This document shows positions 22,463 to 32,577 of a stretch of 64,000 nucleotides of DNA, piece by piece. The position numbers and the translations under genes are program-made. This stretch comes from Roridomyces roridus. Its lineage: Eukaryota; Basidiomycota; Agaricomycetes; Agaricales; Mycenaceae. The notes below the pieces were generated by a model, which did not search any database, was not told where the DNA came from, and saw only the letters and a program-made list of their open reading frames with translations. Numbering within the stretch: the first letter of the stretch is position 1; every line of letters starts with the position of its first letter. The stretch is taken from NCBI GenBank assembly GCA_029378245.1, contig JARKIF010000153.1:1-64000 (forward strand). Direction: 5' to 3'.

Positions 22463-23900
22463 GTGAGGCTAGAATTGAATAAGCACCGATTAGCTCCAGG
22501 CTGCATCCGGTGGATGTACCGTCCATCGAATCGTTCCCCGCTTTTTCACGCATTCCGATCGCACTCCGGGTACGGCCCAAGTTGAATCAACGACTGGAAA
22601 TAGCAAGGCGACGATATTGACGCTAGGAGCCAGTGAACTTCGAAGGATCGTGCGTGCCCTGTGGCACAAGTCATGAGGACGTCGTGTCGGAGGGCAAGAA
22701 AAAGTACCCTATCAAACCATGCCAGAGACTCGAGTCGAACAAGCTGCAGGCGGGGAGATATGTTGAGGGCTGAGGTATCACACAACCCAGGCACGCCGTG
22801 TGCGGGTCTTCTGGCTACTGGGTTATTCAGTTGAACGGTTCCAGGCAGGGCGGGAATTCCTTCATCGACTATGGCCCATGGAATGAGGTATTCACATATG
22901 TGTTTCACCCGGCACGCTTCGTCTCGCACCGGCGAGGGTCAGTCGTAACCGTCCGGTGCGTACGCGTGACATGACATGGGCCCACAATATGTTTTGACGG
23001 CCTACGAAATCAGAGAGAGAAAAAGCTGTGACGCAGGGGTGATTAAACGGCAAGGGCTTGAATCGAACAAGGGACCTCCGTCGTCGTGGTTTCAAAGTTG
23101 GCAAACTTTAGGCATTGAGACGTACGACGTTTCTGGGTTCTGGACTTCACCCAATTGAATCCAGTGTGGTGCGCAAAAAGGCTTGCCCTGTCGCTTCGCT
23201 CGCTAACGTTCCAGAGGGTTGAATCCATATTTCCGGGGTTTAAAAAAATGAATTGCCCAGCCCTAGGCTGGAGGCCCGAGTCGAACAGGCGCCCCCAGGT
23301 TACTTCGCCACCGGATGCTGGGGTGTCCTCTCCCAAGCCTGGATTTCAAACCACCATCCTCGACTGATTCGGGCTCATCCACTGAACCAAGTTGGATAAT
23401 CGATTACCAATGGGTCTCATAGTCTCCACGCACGGCATGCCTGGGACTCAAAAGCTTCTGACGGGACAGACCTTGCCAACACGGGTGGAGGCTCAAATTG
23501 AATGAGCAACGTCCATTGGATGTCTAGTCCATTGAATCGCTCCCCTCTTTTTTTTCCCGCATTCCGATCGCATTCGGGGACCCGCCGAGTGGGTTAAGTA
23601 AGCGAACGATACCGTCAGATGCAGGACTGTATGTACTTACTAGGCTGGGGTGTATGTGCCTCAAGCCGGCGCAGGCCGAATTAACTTGAACTTGACCCTC
23701 TGAATAATGCAAGCTCGAGCTAGACTTGAAGAAGCAAATTTCCGGTGGAAAAAGGTTAACTTTTGGACCACACAACTAGGCGGGGGCTCGAATCGAACGA
23801 ACGAATCTCAACGATGAGCCGTTGGATGTCTCGTCTATCGAGTGATTCACCGCTTGTTGGATGCATTTCAATCGCATCGTGGCTAGGTTAGGTTGGTTCG
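22463..23900 (-). repeat. Second repeat subfamily within the array (three copies)
   Basis: Segments at about 22463-22600, 23486-23600 and 23782-23900 share, on the plus strand, a T-arm-like start (GGCTnGAATyGAA), then TTGGATGT, a CCATyGAATCG block and a CGCATTCCGATCGCA block, over about 110-130 bp. They differ from the acceptor-paired units elsewhere in the array and are probably a separate lineage of the same tRNA-derived family. Confidence 0.55.
22721..22815 (-). ncRNA. tRNA-like Pol III unit
   Basis: The 5-prime GCCAGAA pairs with 3-prime CTCTGGC at six of seven positions. A GCACACGGCGTGC D-like arm follows the 5-prime strand, the T-arm is GCTTGTTCGACTCGAGT (wobble pairs), and five T lie at 22703-22699, 18 bp downstream. 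The acceptor sequence differs from that of other units but still pairs, which suggests selection on structure or several founders. Confidence 0.6.
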
Positions 23901-23989
23901 ACTGATGGAAATACCCAGCGGTGAGTCAAATCATTGTAAGCTGTCGGCGCGTCGAACGGCAAAAAAGTGGCGCTTCACGACAATAATAT

Positions 23990-24070
23990 GCCCGAGACTT
24001 GAGTCGAACAAGCAAGAATCCGTATGGGAGATCTAACCTCACTCGAGGCATGCCCTGTGTAGCTCTGCTG
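23990..24070 (-). ncRNA. tRNA-like Pol III unit, partly decayed
   Basis: T-arm GCTTGTTCGACTCAAGT, acceptor strand CTCGGGC and six T at 23966-23961, 24 bp downstream. The 5-prime acceptor strand (AGCAGAG) pairs only in part, and the D-like arm is ACACAGGGCATGC with mismatches. Confidence 0.45.
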
Positions 24071-24198
24071 GTTTTGTGTAGTAATAGGGCTGTTTCACTC
24101 CGACTACTGCCCAACCATATTCATTGCTTTGAACTGGGAGCCCACAGTGAGGCTTGCACCCCAGTTGTACGATAAAAGATTCGGTCGAAAGCAGTATC

Positions 24199-24285
24199 GG
24201 TGAAGGCTCGAGTCGAACGAGCACTATTCGGGGTAGATGCCGAGTGGCAGTTGGGTCGCAGGGAACAGACACGCCGCGTGGATTC
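24199..24285 (-). ncRNA. tRNA-like Pol III unit, 5-prime end altered
   Basis: T-arm GCTCGTTCGACTCGAGC pairs perfectly with a compensatory A-T to G-C change at one stem position against the GCTTG/CAAGC units. A CACGCGGCGTG D-like arm is present. The expected 5-prime partner of the acceptor strand CTTCACC is not clear. Confidence 0.45.
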
Positions 24286-24450
24286 TAGGGGCGATGGGCG
24301 GAACTTTGTTGATGATGGCGGCGCCGTGGAGGATGCAGCGATTTAGTCGATGATTAGAGGTCCAAGGCCGGCGACAGATCTAAAGTGAACTGTGCGACGG
24401 ACATGCGAAAGCCGAGACAGTAAAGGGCACCGAGAGAGCACGCCCATCGC

Positions 24451-24750
24451 TCAGTCACGTAACCAAAAGTCCTTGAACCTAGGTCCCCACTGGCCTCGAG
24501 TTTGAGGACACGCCGTATGCAACTGCCCTTGCTGCCCGCATTGCGAACAAACCAATTTGGGACACTCGTAGACGAAGTAACCTTCCTCCTCGCAGTAGTG
24601 GCAAGTCCGAGGTTTGAATAAGCAGCGGCGAGGTGTCCTTTCTCTCCACCTGACGGATATCTGGGGGTTTGATTCTGCAGAAGATGGAAGGGATTTCGTA
24701 CAGTTATAGCTGATTGTTGGGCGTGGTGAGTGGATAGGAGAGAGTCTCAT
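24451..24750 (-). pseudogene. Zinc-knuckle protein fragment, both knuckles lacking His
   Basis: The minus strand encodes a C-terminal piece with two CCHC-type knuckles in tandem: CHYCEEEGYFVYEC and CSQCGQQGQLHTAC. In the C-x2-C-x4-H-x4-C pattern the His is Tyr in the first and Gln in the second. An upstream exon with YEDLENL may end at about 24762 before a possible intron. Gag-like transposon proteins and host RNA-binding proteins both carry such knuckles. The loss of both His and the position inside a repeat array argue for a dead fragment. Confidence 0.5.
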
Positions 24751-26467
24751 TAGGGGAGACGCACCAGGTTCTCCAGGTCCTCGTATCTGGGATTAAGGAC
24801 CTTATTTGAACTATGGGTGTGCGTGGTATTGAAGACGAGGCGGAGGAGGGCCGTCAGCGTGGTGGAGAAGAACAAGAGGAAACTGATTCCGCTTTGGTCC
24901 GATTTCGGCTTTTTCGGCAGTCAATGGCCTGTCTCGAGCTGAACGTTGAACACAGCTCCGAAATCAACTGGCACGCCAGCCTTCAAGCTGGAAGCACAAG
25001 CCTGCAAGTATGCAACGTGCGTATGTGATATTCTACTGGAAACAAAACAACGAATTCAAAACACCTGCTGTGCAACTGAAGTTGAAAGTTGAGTTGCCGA
25101 AGAGCGGATGCAAGTATGAATCGGACTGAGAGATGCCGTGGGCAATCATTCCCGAAGACCTCTCTCAGTTGACCAAAAAGGGACACACTTATTCGCACCT
25201 TATTATGGAGGAAGGAACCTTGAGTCGAACAAGCAATCAATCATATGTAGGTATGATTCACGCCTGAAACACGCTGAACGTTGAACCCGGAACAGACACC
25301 GAATCCAGTGACCCTATTGTAATTACTGCACTTTGAAGCCCGGGGCCGCGCGGAGCCTTGAGCGAACAAAAAAAACATTGTTGAGCGGGTGAACGGAGCA
25401 CGACAGAAACGGCGACTTACAGGCATCGAGCGCACTTGATGGCGCATCAGACGGCGTTTGAGATGCGTAGATCCGGATAAGTGGCAATTCCGCGGACATG
25501 TTGCGCACGAGGCGGACTTGTTCTCAATCAAGGGAACAATGTTAGCGAGCCAGGAAAGGCAACTAGAAGGTGTCATACCTGAAACGAGGGGCTGACAGAG
25601 AAGTCGACGGCGAGCTCAAGTCAAGACGGACGGAGAGTGGATGGAGGATGAGTCATGGCAAGACTTGAGCCAGGCAGGAGGTCGTAGAGATGATGGGTCG
25701 AGTCAGAAAGGAGCGGTGTGGCCAGGAGCAACGGAGGGTCGAGGAAGTGGTGGAGAAGAAGCAAGGCCGAGGCTGTGCTGACGGCATCCGGAGTCACATG
25801 CCTGGCACGAGTCACGCGTAACTTGACGATCAAACGCGTCGCGTTCAAACTCGCGTCCTCAACTCTATCATCGAGTCATGCTCCAGTCAGGTTGGGATGA
25901 CTTCTAGCAACAGAGAACCATGAGTGGAGTCAAAATATGACTCGACGCTACCTGTGCAAGTAGCAACGGACGGTGACTTTGGCAACAAGACGCACCTTTG
26001 GGGCTGGACGCGTTCTGGAAGCTCAAGAACCGCGCAACGGGATGACTCGAGTCCAGGGGCTCAGTGACTCACCTTGAAATAATTATCGAGACAATAGCGA
26101 GCTATTGTTCTCTCGGGCCCGCGCAATAAAATATTCAAGTGATCAGCGTTTCAGCAGGTTTGGAAGCTCGATTTGGACGGATTTGGGAATGAACCATGGC
26201 GAATTGGGCCAGGGACATGGTTACGAAGGATTCTTAAACACCAGTTTGGTCTGGTGGACGCATATTTGTACGGACCAAATAGTAGGGGTATATAAGGACC
26301 CACGAAATTTTGTAGTAGCAAGCCTGGCCCCCCACTTTTGGGGTGTAATAAATCGCTCTCACCAGGGAACTTGGTTACGGACGGAATCGGACAACGACAG
26401 GAAACTTACGGATACGGGAACTTACGGGAACGGAACGAAACGGATTTGGAACGGCTACGGAACGGTC

Positions 26468-27456
26468 CATAAGGAGAGGCACGATGTGGAGTGGCTGGCA
26501 GCCTCTCCCTGTCATTCGGGGGTATTCGGAGGTATCAGTGGTATTTAGGGCTTGTCGTAGCTTAGTCAGCATACATTGGGTCTTTCTGCCTTCACCCCAC
26601 CACTGCGAGTCCCTCCGACTCATCTCCCGACCCCTCCAACGAGTATACATTCACGAATACGAATATTCGTCAAAGTTCAAAAAATGATATTCGCATTCGC
26701 CGCGAGTATTGATGGCGAATATTCGTGGATTAGTAAGCACCATCCGCGAGTATTCACGGGTATTTGAGAGTGGCAACTATTTCCACTCAACAAGCTTGAA
26801 TGCTCTCTGGTGGTTAAGAATCCACAAATCCTTGATTCATAGTGGCCTTAGAAGGTGTAATCTTATTGAGATGACTGAGAACAAGTGTTTCTTCAGTCAT
26901 CACTCAGTCTATCAGAGGTCTATCAACAGTGAATACAAATGTTCACAGCAATGACAGCTGTTGGCAAAATTGTAGGCCACTCCAAAAAATCTTGACACTC
27001 GGATTTCTGCACAAAGGAGGTAATGTTGGACAGATGCTGGAGCCAAGGCAGCATCGACGGTGGGGATTTGTGGAGCAAAGTGACATTCGCTGAGGTAGCC
27101 GAGATATCACGAAAATTTGGGCTCGGCCTACAATTTTGCCAACAGCTGGAACACATCATTGACTGATTTTGCATTGAATCTTGCATGGGAAGTGTCATAC
27201 GTTACAAAGTGATTGCCAAGTGCCGGCATGCCGAATGATGCCGTGATCGGCCGATCATCAAATTTCCTATTTAGGGTCGTTCCGTGAGCTTACGGTAGCC
27301 CGACGAATATTCGCGAGTAGCAACTTTTCCAGAAACTGATATTCGCATTCGCACGAATAGCACCGCCACCATCACTTGCGAATATGAATACTCGTATTTG
27401 CGAATGAAATGGCACGAATATTCGTGCCACTCGATACTCGTGCCTCTCCTTAGGAA
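26468..27456. mobile_element. DNA element with TIRs and internal CGAATATTCG palindromes
   Basis: The ends are inverted copies: left TAAGGAGAGGCACGA, right TCGTGCCTCTCCTTA. Subterminal regions (26645-26765 and 27300-27430) are packed with CGAATATTCG and CGAGTATTC words in both orientations. No transposase is encoded, so it is non-autonomous. GGAACGG occurs directly outside both ends, but the same word repeats in the flank, so the target-site duplication is not proven. Confidence 0.6.
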
Positions 27457-27742
27457 CGGATTAGGACTAGGTTTTAGGTTTTACAGGACAATGACGACGA
27501 CAACACAGTAATGCTCTCGACTCTACCCATCACAACCATCACACACCCGCCATCACACACTTCGATTTATCTCTGAATTCGCACAGGCTCTATACGGCAG
27601 CCCGAACCCCCGAACACAACACATTTGCAAGACGCGCGTTTTGATCTCAAGCTACCATCAGACCTCCCTCTAAATTGGGGTTGTTGTTTGGTTTTGGTTT
27701 TAGGGTTGAACGCACACTCAGCATTTCAACATTGTAAAGGAA

Positions 27743-27822
27743 CGGCGGGGCTTGAATCGAACAAGCAATCTCCGGGGTTAGACGTCGATCCAGCAACATA
27801 TATCCCTGGTGCAGCTCCGCCG
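27743..27822 (-). ncRNA. tRNA-like Pol III unit, short form
   Basis: The 5-prime CGGCGGAG strand faces 3-prime CCCGCCG, so six pairs remain after a one-base slip. The T-arm is GCTTGTTCGATTCAAGC (perfect stem). The D-like arm is reduced to GCTGCACC. Only three T follow. Confidence 0.45.
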
Positions 27823-28013
27823 GCTAGGTGTACAAAATGCCAAAGAGGTCACAGAATATTTCGAACAGTTGAGAAAGCATCCGGATGTTTTTCTCAATCC
27901 GCCTCGAAGCACACATTCTGCTTCCATTGTGTTGAGCAAACGACGAGAAACAAGCGTCTCTCCAGGAAGGTCGGAGAGGGGAAAAAGTGGAGCGTTCAAT
28001 TCACTCAAGCTAT

Positions 28014-28110
28014 GGCGGAGGCTTGGGTCGAACAAGCTATCGTCGGGATCGACAGATCAAAGCCGGGAGCACAGATACTAACACCCGAGGCACGCCGTGT
28101 GGATGTCTTG
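28014..28110 (-). ncRNA. tRNA-like Pol III unit, 5-prime acceptor strand lost
   Basis: The anticodon-like stem TCGGG/CCCGA, the T-arm GCTTGTTCGACCCAAGC and the 3-prime acceptor CTCCGCC are present, with five T at 27986-27982, 28 bp downstream. The 5-prime strand is replaced by unrelated sequence, so this copy is probably dead. Confidence 0.5.
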
Positions 28111-28189
28111 CTAAGAAGCTGCTCGCATCGCATACGATTTTGACTCGCAGTCAACAACGAAAACAAAAGGGCGTGGCCAGGTCAAGAAT

Positions 28190-28277
28190 GGTGGAGACTT
28201 GAGTCGAACAAGCTATCATCGGGATCGACAGGAAGCACAAGTACTAACACCCGAGGCACGCCATGTGCAGCTCCGCC
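28190..28277 (-). ncRNA. tRNA-like Pol III unit
   Basis: GGCGGAG pairs with CTCCACC (one mismatch), then CT, the D-like arm GCACATGGCGTGC, a TCGGG/CCCGA stem closing a 26-nt loop, TGATA, the T-arm GCTTGTTCGACTCAAGT, and TTTTGTTTT 22 bp downstream. Confidence 0.6.
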
Positions 28278-28434
28278 GCTTTTCGCCTGCTTACATCTAT
28301 GCAAACTCCCAGCAAACGTTGAAATACGACTCAACGGAATAATTATGAAATCCAACTCTTCTTGCAGCCCCAGTCGTTGGCGGAGGGTTGGAGAGAAGAA
28401 GAAGAAGGAAAACTGGTGATGGAATGGCAACATG

Positions 28435-28532
28435 GGCGGAGGCTTGAGTCGAACAAGCTATCAATCGGGATCTACAGATCAATGCTGGAAGCCCAAGTAC
28501 TAACACCCGAGCACGCCATGTGCAGCTCCGCC
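28435..28532 (-). ncRNA. tRNA-like Pol III unit
   Basis: Perfect acceptor GGCGGAG/CTCCGCC, D-like arm GCACATGGCGTGC, stem TCGGG/CCCGA closing a loop of about 33 nt, perfect T-arm GCTTGTTCGACTCAAGC, and TTTT 23 bp downstream. Confidence 0.65.
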
Positions 28533-28732
28533 GCTTTTCACCTGCTTACATCTGCGCATGGTTTTAACTCCCAGCAGAAGCTCAAACATAATACTGGGTG
28601 GCAATTGAACCAAGTTGAAATCGGAATCAACGGAATAATCACGAAATCCAACTCTTCTTGCAGCCCCAGTCGTTAGCGGAGGGTCGGAGAGAAGAAGAAG
28701 AAAAAATGGTGCTCGAATGGGAATTCAACATG

Positions 28733-28821
28733 GGCGGAGGCTTGAGTCGAACAAGCGTTCACTGGGTCACACCTCGTGTACGACACACATATCCCCAGGG
28801 CACGCCACGTGCAGCTCCGCC
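28733..28821 (-). ncRNA. tRNA-like Pol III unit, best-preserved copy
   Basis: The 89-nt unit folds as a cloverleaf: acceptor GGCGGAG/CTCCGCC (7 bp), D-like arm GCAC/GTGC with a 5-nt loop, a CTGGG/CCCAG stem closing a 27-nt loop, TGAAC, and T-arm GCTTG/CAAGC with TTCGACT. Against its neighbours the middle stem has changed on both sides (TCGGG/CCCGA to CTGGG/CCCAG). TTTTTT lies at 28706-28701. It is not a standard tRNA: the middle loop is too long, lacks the expected U33, and the A-box is poor. Confidence 0.65.
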
Positions 28822-29114
28822 GTCCTGTAATAGCCACGCAGCGTTGTAGAACGAGAAAGATGGCACACAACCCAAAGCCCAAGAATCAAGAAATACACAT
28901 AAGTACATGTACATTCATAGATATCATACATACATACTCGTCCCAGCTCGGTGGTCATACAAGAAGGTGGTGTTTGGTGAGGGGTGCCAGCCCGCCCGCC
29001 CGTACAGTACGAATTGAATACAGGGTGGGTGCTAGCGATACAATCAAGAAACACGAAGAGAGTCTGTGGGGCGTGGGGAGGGAGGGTCGTAATCGTAATC
29101 GTGTCGAGTCGTAT

Positions 29115-30296
29115 TCAAGAAGGTAGTACCACGCAGGACGAACGACGACCCGGGACGACGCGCGGTACGCGTGCGAGTCGAGCGCCGCGTTGGTCTTGGT
29201 AGGAGTATCTCCGGGTTGTCGTCGTTGTGGTGCGGGGGTTGGAAGAGAGGGAGATGGTAGAAGGAGGAAGAGTAGGGAATAACCAGTCCCGTCCTCTATG
29301 GTACAGCTGCGTCATCGACGGAGTCTGGTCTAACCATGCGGTGGAGCCCAAGCCGACGGGCGCAGACGGTGGGGACGGACGCAAGGAGCTCGTGAAGGGA
29401 GCTTGATACGCTGTCGTGGAGCCCCACCCTGCGGACTGGTGCGGAGGGGCATGGTATGACGAGGAAAGCATCTGTGCTGAAGGCAGCTGACGGTAAGAGA
29501 TGTCGGCTGGCCGAGACGAACCCCAGCCTGAACTGGCGCGGAATACGGAGGGGAGTGTCCATGATTCAACGGCAGGAATGGTGGGAGGCGGAGCGGGGTT
29601 GGTGATGGAGGCCTGCTGTTCAATGCCCCGATGTACCTGACGAGGGAATGTACGACGGGCAGCTGGTGCCGACGAGAACGAGTTGGCGTCGACGATGAGC
29701 GGTGCGAGATGAGCGTCGTTCCCCGAATTAAGAACGGTACAGTACGACCGGATGGTACTGCAATCAGACTCAGAATCCGAGCCATGAATGCTCGTCAGCG
29801 GTGGCGGGGAGGGTAGTACGGCATTAGCCTTGAGTCTTGCTCGAAGACGACGGTCACGGGCAAAGGTACCAGCGTTGATAGTAACTTGAAGCTGGTCCGC
29901 AGCAGGCGTCAGCTCGGGCGGAAGCGAGGCACGACGGAGGCGCGAGATGCCACCCGAGACGATCCCTTGCATCTCCTCAGTCCAAATCTCCCTCACTGGT
30001 CCGTCACCAAAGCGCACATTGAAGTATCCTGGACCGTAGAAGAGGAGAATGTCCCGGCCTGGTGCACCTCCGAGGGCGGCGAACCAGTCGGTCCATGAGA
30101 TAGCACAGCCAATGGAGGCTGCGAGGACTGCATCGGGAGGAACGGATGTCGTCGAGAGCAAGAGTGTCGCAGAGGATTCGGGCAGCCTCGCATTCAAGAT
30201 TGACTGAGCGTCGACGATAGTGTCGAGAGAAGCGGAGGTCGTGAGCAGCGGCCTAGTGAGGAAAATGACGACCTGGGGAACAGCGGAGGAGGACAT
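29115..30296 (-). CDS. Hypothetical protein with Ser/Pro-rich C-terminus
   Basis: A single exon of 394 codons from the ATG at 30296 (MSSSAVPQVVIFLTRP). The first 170 residues look folded: ALGGAPGRDILLFYGPGYFN, VRFGDGPVREIWTEEM and ISRLRR. The rest is Ser/Pro/Gly-rich and low in complexity and ends in an arginine-rich tail. I have seen similar N-terminal segments in basidiomycete hypothetical proteins but know no function. An upstream in-frame extension to 30461 exists but lies across the TATA box, so the start at 30296 is preferred. Confidence 0.65.
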   Translation of the reverse strand: MSSSAVPQVVIFLTRPLLTTSASLDTIVDAQSILNARLPESSATLLLSTTSVPPDAVLAASIGCAISWTDWFAALGGAPGRDILLFYGPGYFNVRFGDGPVREIWTEEMQGIVSGGISRLRRASLPPELTPAADQLQVTINAGTFARDRRLRARLKANAVLPSPPPLTSIHGSDSESDCSTIRSYCTVLNSGNDAHLAPLIVDANSFSSAPAARRTFPRQVHRGIEQQASITNPAPPPTIPAVESWTLPSVFRASSGWGSSRPADISYRQLPSAQMLSSSYHAPPHQSAGWGSTTAYQAPFTSSLRPSPPSAPVGLGSTAWLDQTPSMTQLYHRGRDWLFPTLPPSTISLSSNPRTTTTTTRRYSYQDQRGARLARVPRVVPGRRSSCVVLPS

Positions 30297-30459
30297 GACG
30301 CCCTCAAGCGATCGCACAGCGACTCGAGAATATGTACGAAGAAAACCTAGAGACGCCTGAGCGGGGCGGTAAAAGTGGCAGCCAGAGGAGCACGCACCAG
30401 AGACTCGACGAACGGAAGGAAAAAGACGTGTCTTGGGGAGTTGCACGCCACAGCCCAGC

Positions 30460-30466
30460 ATTTATA
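30460..30466 (-). promoter_or_regulatory. TATA box of the hypothetical gene
   Basis: TATAAAT on the minus strand, about 165 bp upstream of the ATG at 30296. It supports the downstream start. Confidence 0.5.
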
Positions 30467-32577
30467 CCCCAGCATTGTCGGAGTCGAGACCACAATGCGG
30501 CGATCAAAAGACACATAAGACCAAACTCGCTCTTCCCATTGTCCTCGAAAACGTGGTCCGCGGCGATACCAGCTTGACGACGGCGGCGTACTCGAGGCAG
30601 GCGGTGGTGGAAATCGACGAATCTATCTCTGTCGTACCTTCAAAATTCTCGAGTCTCGACCGACACCGCTTGCAGGCGCAATCAAGGCGCAATGAGCCAC
30701 GAACTGTTTCACACTCCCTTGTGAAGATCTCCCGACTTTGGGTATACCCGAGGATAGCTAGGTGAATCGCTGGGTCTCAAGGTGCGTCATCGCTACGCCT
30801 TCCGTCGAGGGAGACTAAGTACTTCTGTCCATGGGAATCCTCGGCCCTCCCGGGCTCCCCCCTCGTCTAAGACTGCCGCCGTACGACTCCACTGTTGGCT
30901 AGCATCCCTCTTCATCTCATGTCCTTACCCACGTTGTATCCAGGACGTTTTCGCACCAATCCTGGCTATCTTTTTCGCTGTCGGCCGAAGCCTCCAGAAT
31001 TTTTGAGGGTCGTCCATCAGCAGTCTCCGAGTGCGTTGCTCATTCGCTGTCTTCAACGTTCTGACGCTCACCCGCCACGTTGTCAGTTCTTCGCAGACGC
31101 AGCTGTCGGTTTTTGGGCAACGACGACCTGACGTGTCACCGCTACGCCTCGACGCTCGTCCCCAAGTCGTGCGGATAGTCATGGCGATGACGCGCGTGCT
31201 CGACTCTTTGCTCTCCTTTTGTGAGGTGCGCGACGTCCCCGTCGTCCCTCTTACGGCAGAATACCCACGAATTCGAGCCTGTTCCCGCAGGTCACCCAGT
31301 ACTTGCCCTTCGTGCCAGTCATGCCCTACCCTTGGTATGTATGTGCTTTCTTTGCTCTTAAGAGAGATACTGACAGACGGTCAGATTACATATACACTGC
31401 TCAACGACGTCGGCCGCTGGCTGCCTTACTTCCCGAGCCTGTCCTGACCCAATATCGGTCGCCGGCAGCCATGATTCGACATCTCCATGCATGCATCCTC
31501 ACCCTCAGCAGCTGGTTACCCTCGGTCTTGACTGCGTTTATTCCCACTCCTACCCTACGCTGCGCACGTCCTCGACAGCGCGCTGCGCAAGACCGTCTCG
31601 GGGTCTCGAGACTGATTCTTATCATCCCGACGATCCCGAGTCGTTTGCGAGTTCCCTGCCTTCCTAGCAGCCCTCGGAGTCACCGGCCCTTGCGGAGAAC
31701 TGTCCCTGGCTGCTCTACCCTCGACTTCCTGGGTCGTGGGGACGTCGAGGAGTGCGCTCGTCCGGGACTGATGCATCTCATTCAGCGGTGTCTGCAGCTG
31801 CGCGCGAAGCACCACTTCGCGGGGAGACCAGCCCTTTGATGATCGTGATGGCAGTCGTTGGGCTCTTCCGCTCCAGAGGACTGGCTTCAAGATTGACGAG
31901 AGGCGGGCGGTGCTTGGCGGGTCCTTTCTCCATCGCGACACGATCAGCCCAGGAGCGGATCGCGAATTCCCTGTCCAGAGTCTTCCTAGTCCCATCCATC
32001 CATCCATCCATATCTCACCTTCACCCGCCTCCCCCCTCTCGCAGCTTACGCGGTCGAGGCGTCGGCCTGCAGCTTCGACCATTCACCCACCTACCTCCAA
32101 AACCCCAGTGCTCGCCGCTTTATCGTCTTACTGCGCGCGGGCGGGGACGGAGTACCGGGTCATGGAACGTATCTAGTCTGGATGTTCCAGCGCTGTGAGC
32201 GACCTTTACGAATGGGACCCGTCCGACACTTCCTTCTCACTCTTGGGTGTCCGCCCTTTCTCTGCTGCCTTGCTTCGATAGCTGCACTGCTACCTTGCGC
32301 TCTGCCATGACGTCTATCGTAGTGTATGTCTGGGCAACAGTGGCGAGCACCGCCAGTGCGAGAACGTGCTAACCTCGGGAGGGGTGGGGTCCTGGGCCGC
32401 GAGAGATGATGGTGGGGCGCAGGAGGAGGAGAGGCGCCCATGGGTCCCTTTTCGTCTTATGGGACCCCACATGTGGCGACATCTTTCGAGAGTATGGGTG
32501 ATGACTGGGCGTCTACCGGGTGGTATCCAGCGCTCGAGGCAGGCTACCCTTGTTTTTGGAAGAATATTTCCTGAGAA
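30467..32577. other. No secure gene; coding-like fragment on the minus strand
   Basis: Two minus-strand frames between 32011 and 31555 read as one charged, low-complexity protein if a frame change near 31795 is allowed (LDREFAIRSWADRVAMEKGP, then LLDVPTTQEVEGRAARD). I do not recognise it and cannot define its ends. A CCAT tandem repeat lies at about 31990-32010. Confidence 0.3.

Larger units (their letters stand above)
21997..28821 (-). repeat. Array of tRNA-like units, all minus strand
   Basis: At least fifteen units share the minus-strand core GCTTGTTCGACTCAAGC (or a variant), a perfect tRNA T-arm with a 5-bp stem and a TTCGANT loop that is also a Pol III B-box. Plus-strand positions of these cores are near 22012, 22290, 22470, 22735, 23055, 23282, 23493, 23795, 24003, 24212, 25215, 27755, 28026, 28201, 28446 and 28745, mostly 200-300 bp apart. 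The best units also have a 7-bp acceptor stem, a GCAC..GTGC D-like arm and, 18-30 bp past the acceptor, an oligo-T run on the minus strand. This is the layout of transcribable Pol III genes or tRNA-derived SINE units. Confidence 0.7.

Noticed and set aside
22012..24222. CRISPR-like interpretation of the regularly spaced repeats
   Set aside because: Spacing is irregular (185-320 bp), the repeats are tRNA arms with differing flanks, and the genome is clearly eukaryotic.
28733..28821. Calling the best tRNA-like unit a functional tRNA gene
   Set aside because: The middle arm has a 27-nt loop without U33, no anticodon can be assigned, and the A-box does not fit the consensus.
31195..31839. Plus-strand gene with one intron
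   Set aside because: The frames around the possible intron at about 31335-31383 do not join into a recognisable protein and run into stops.
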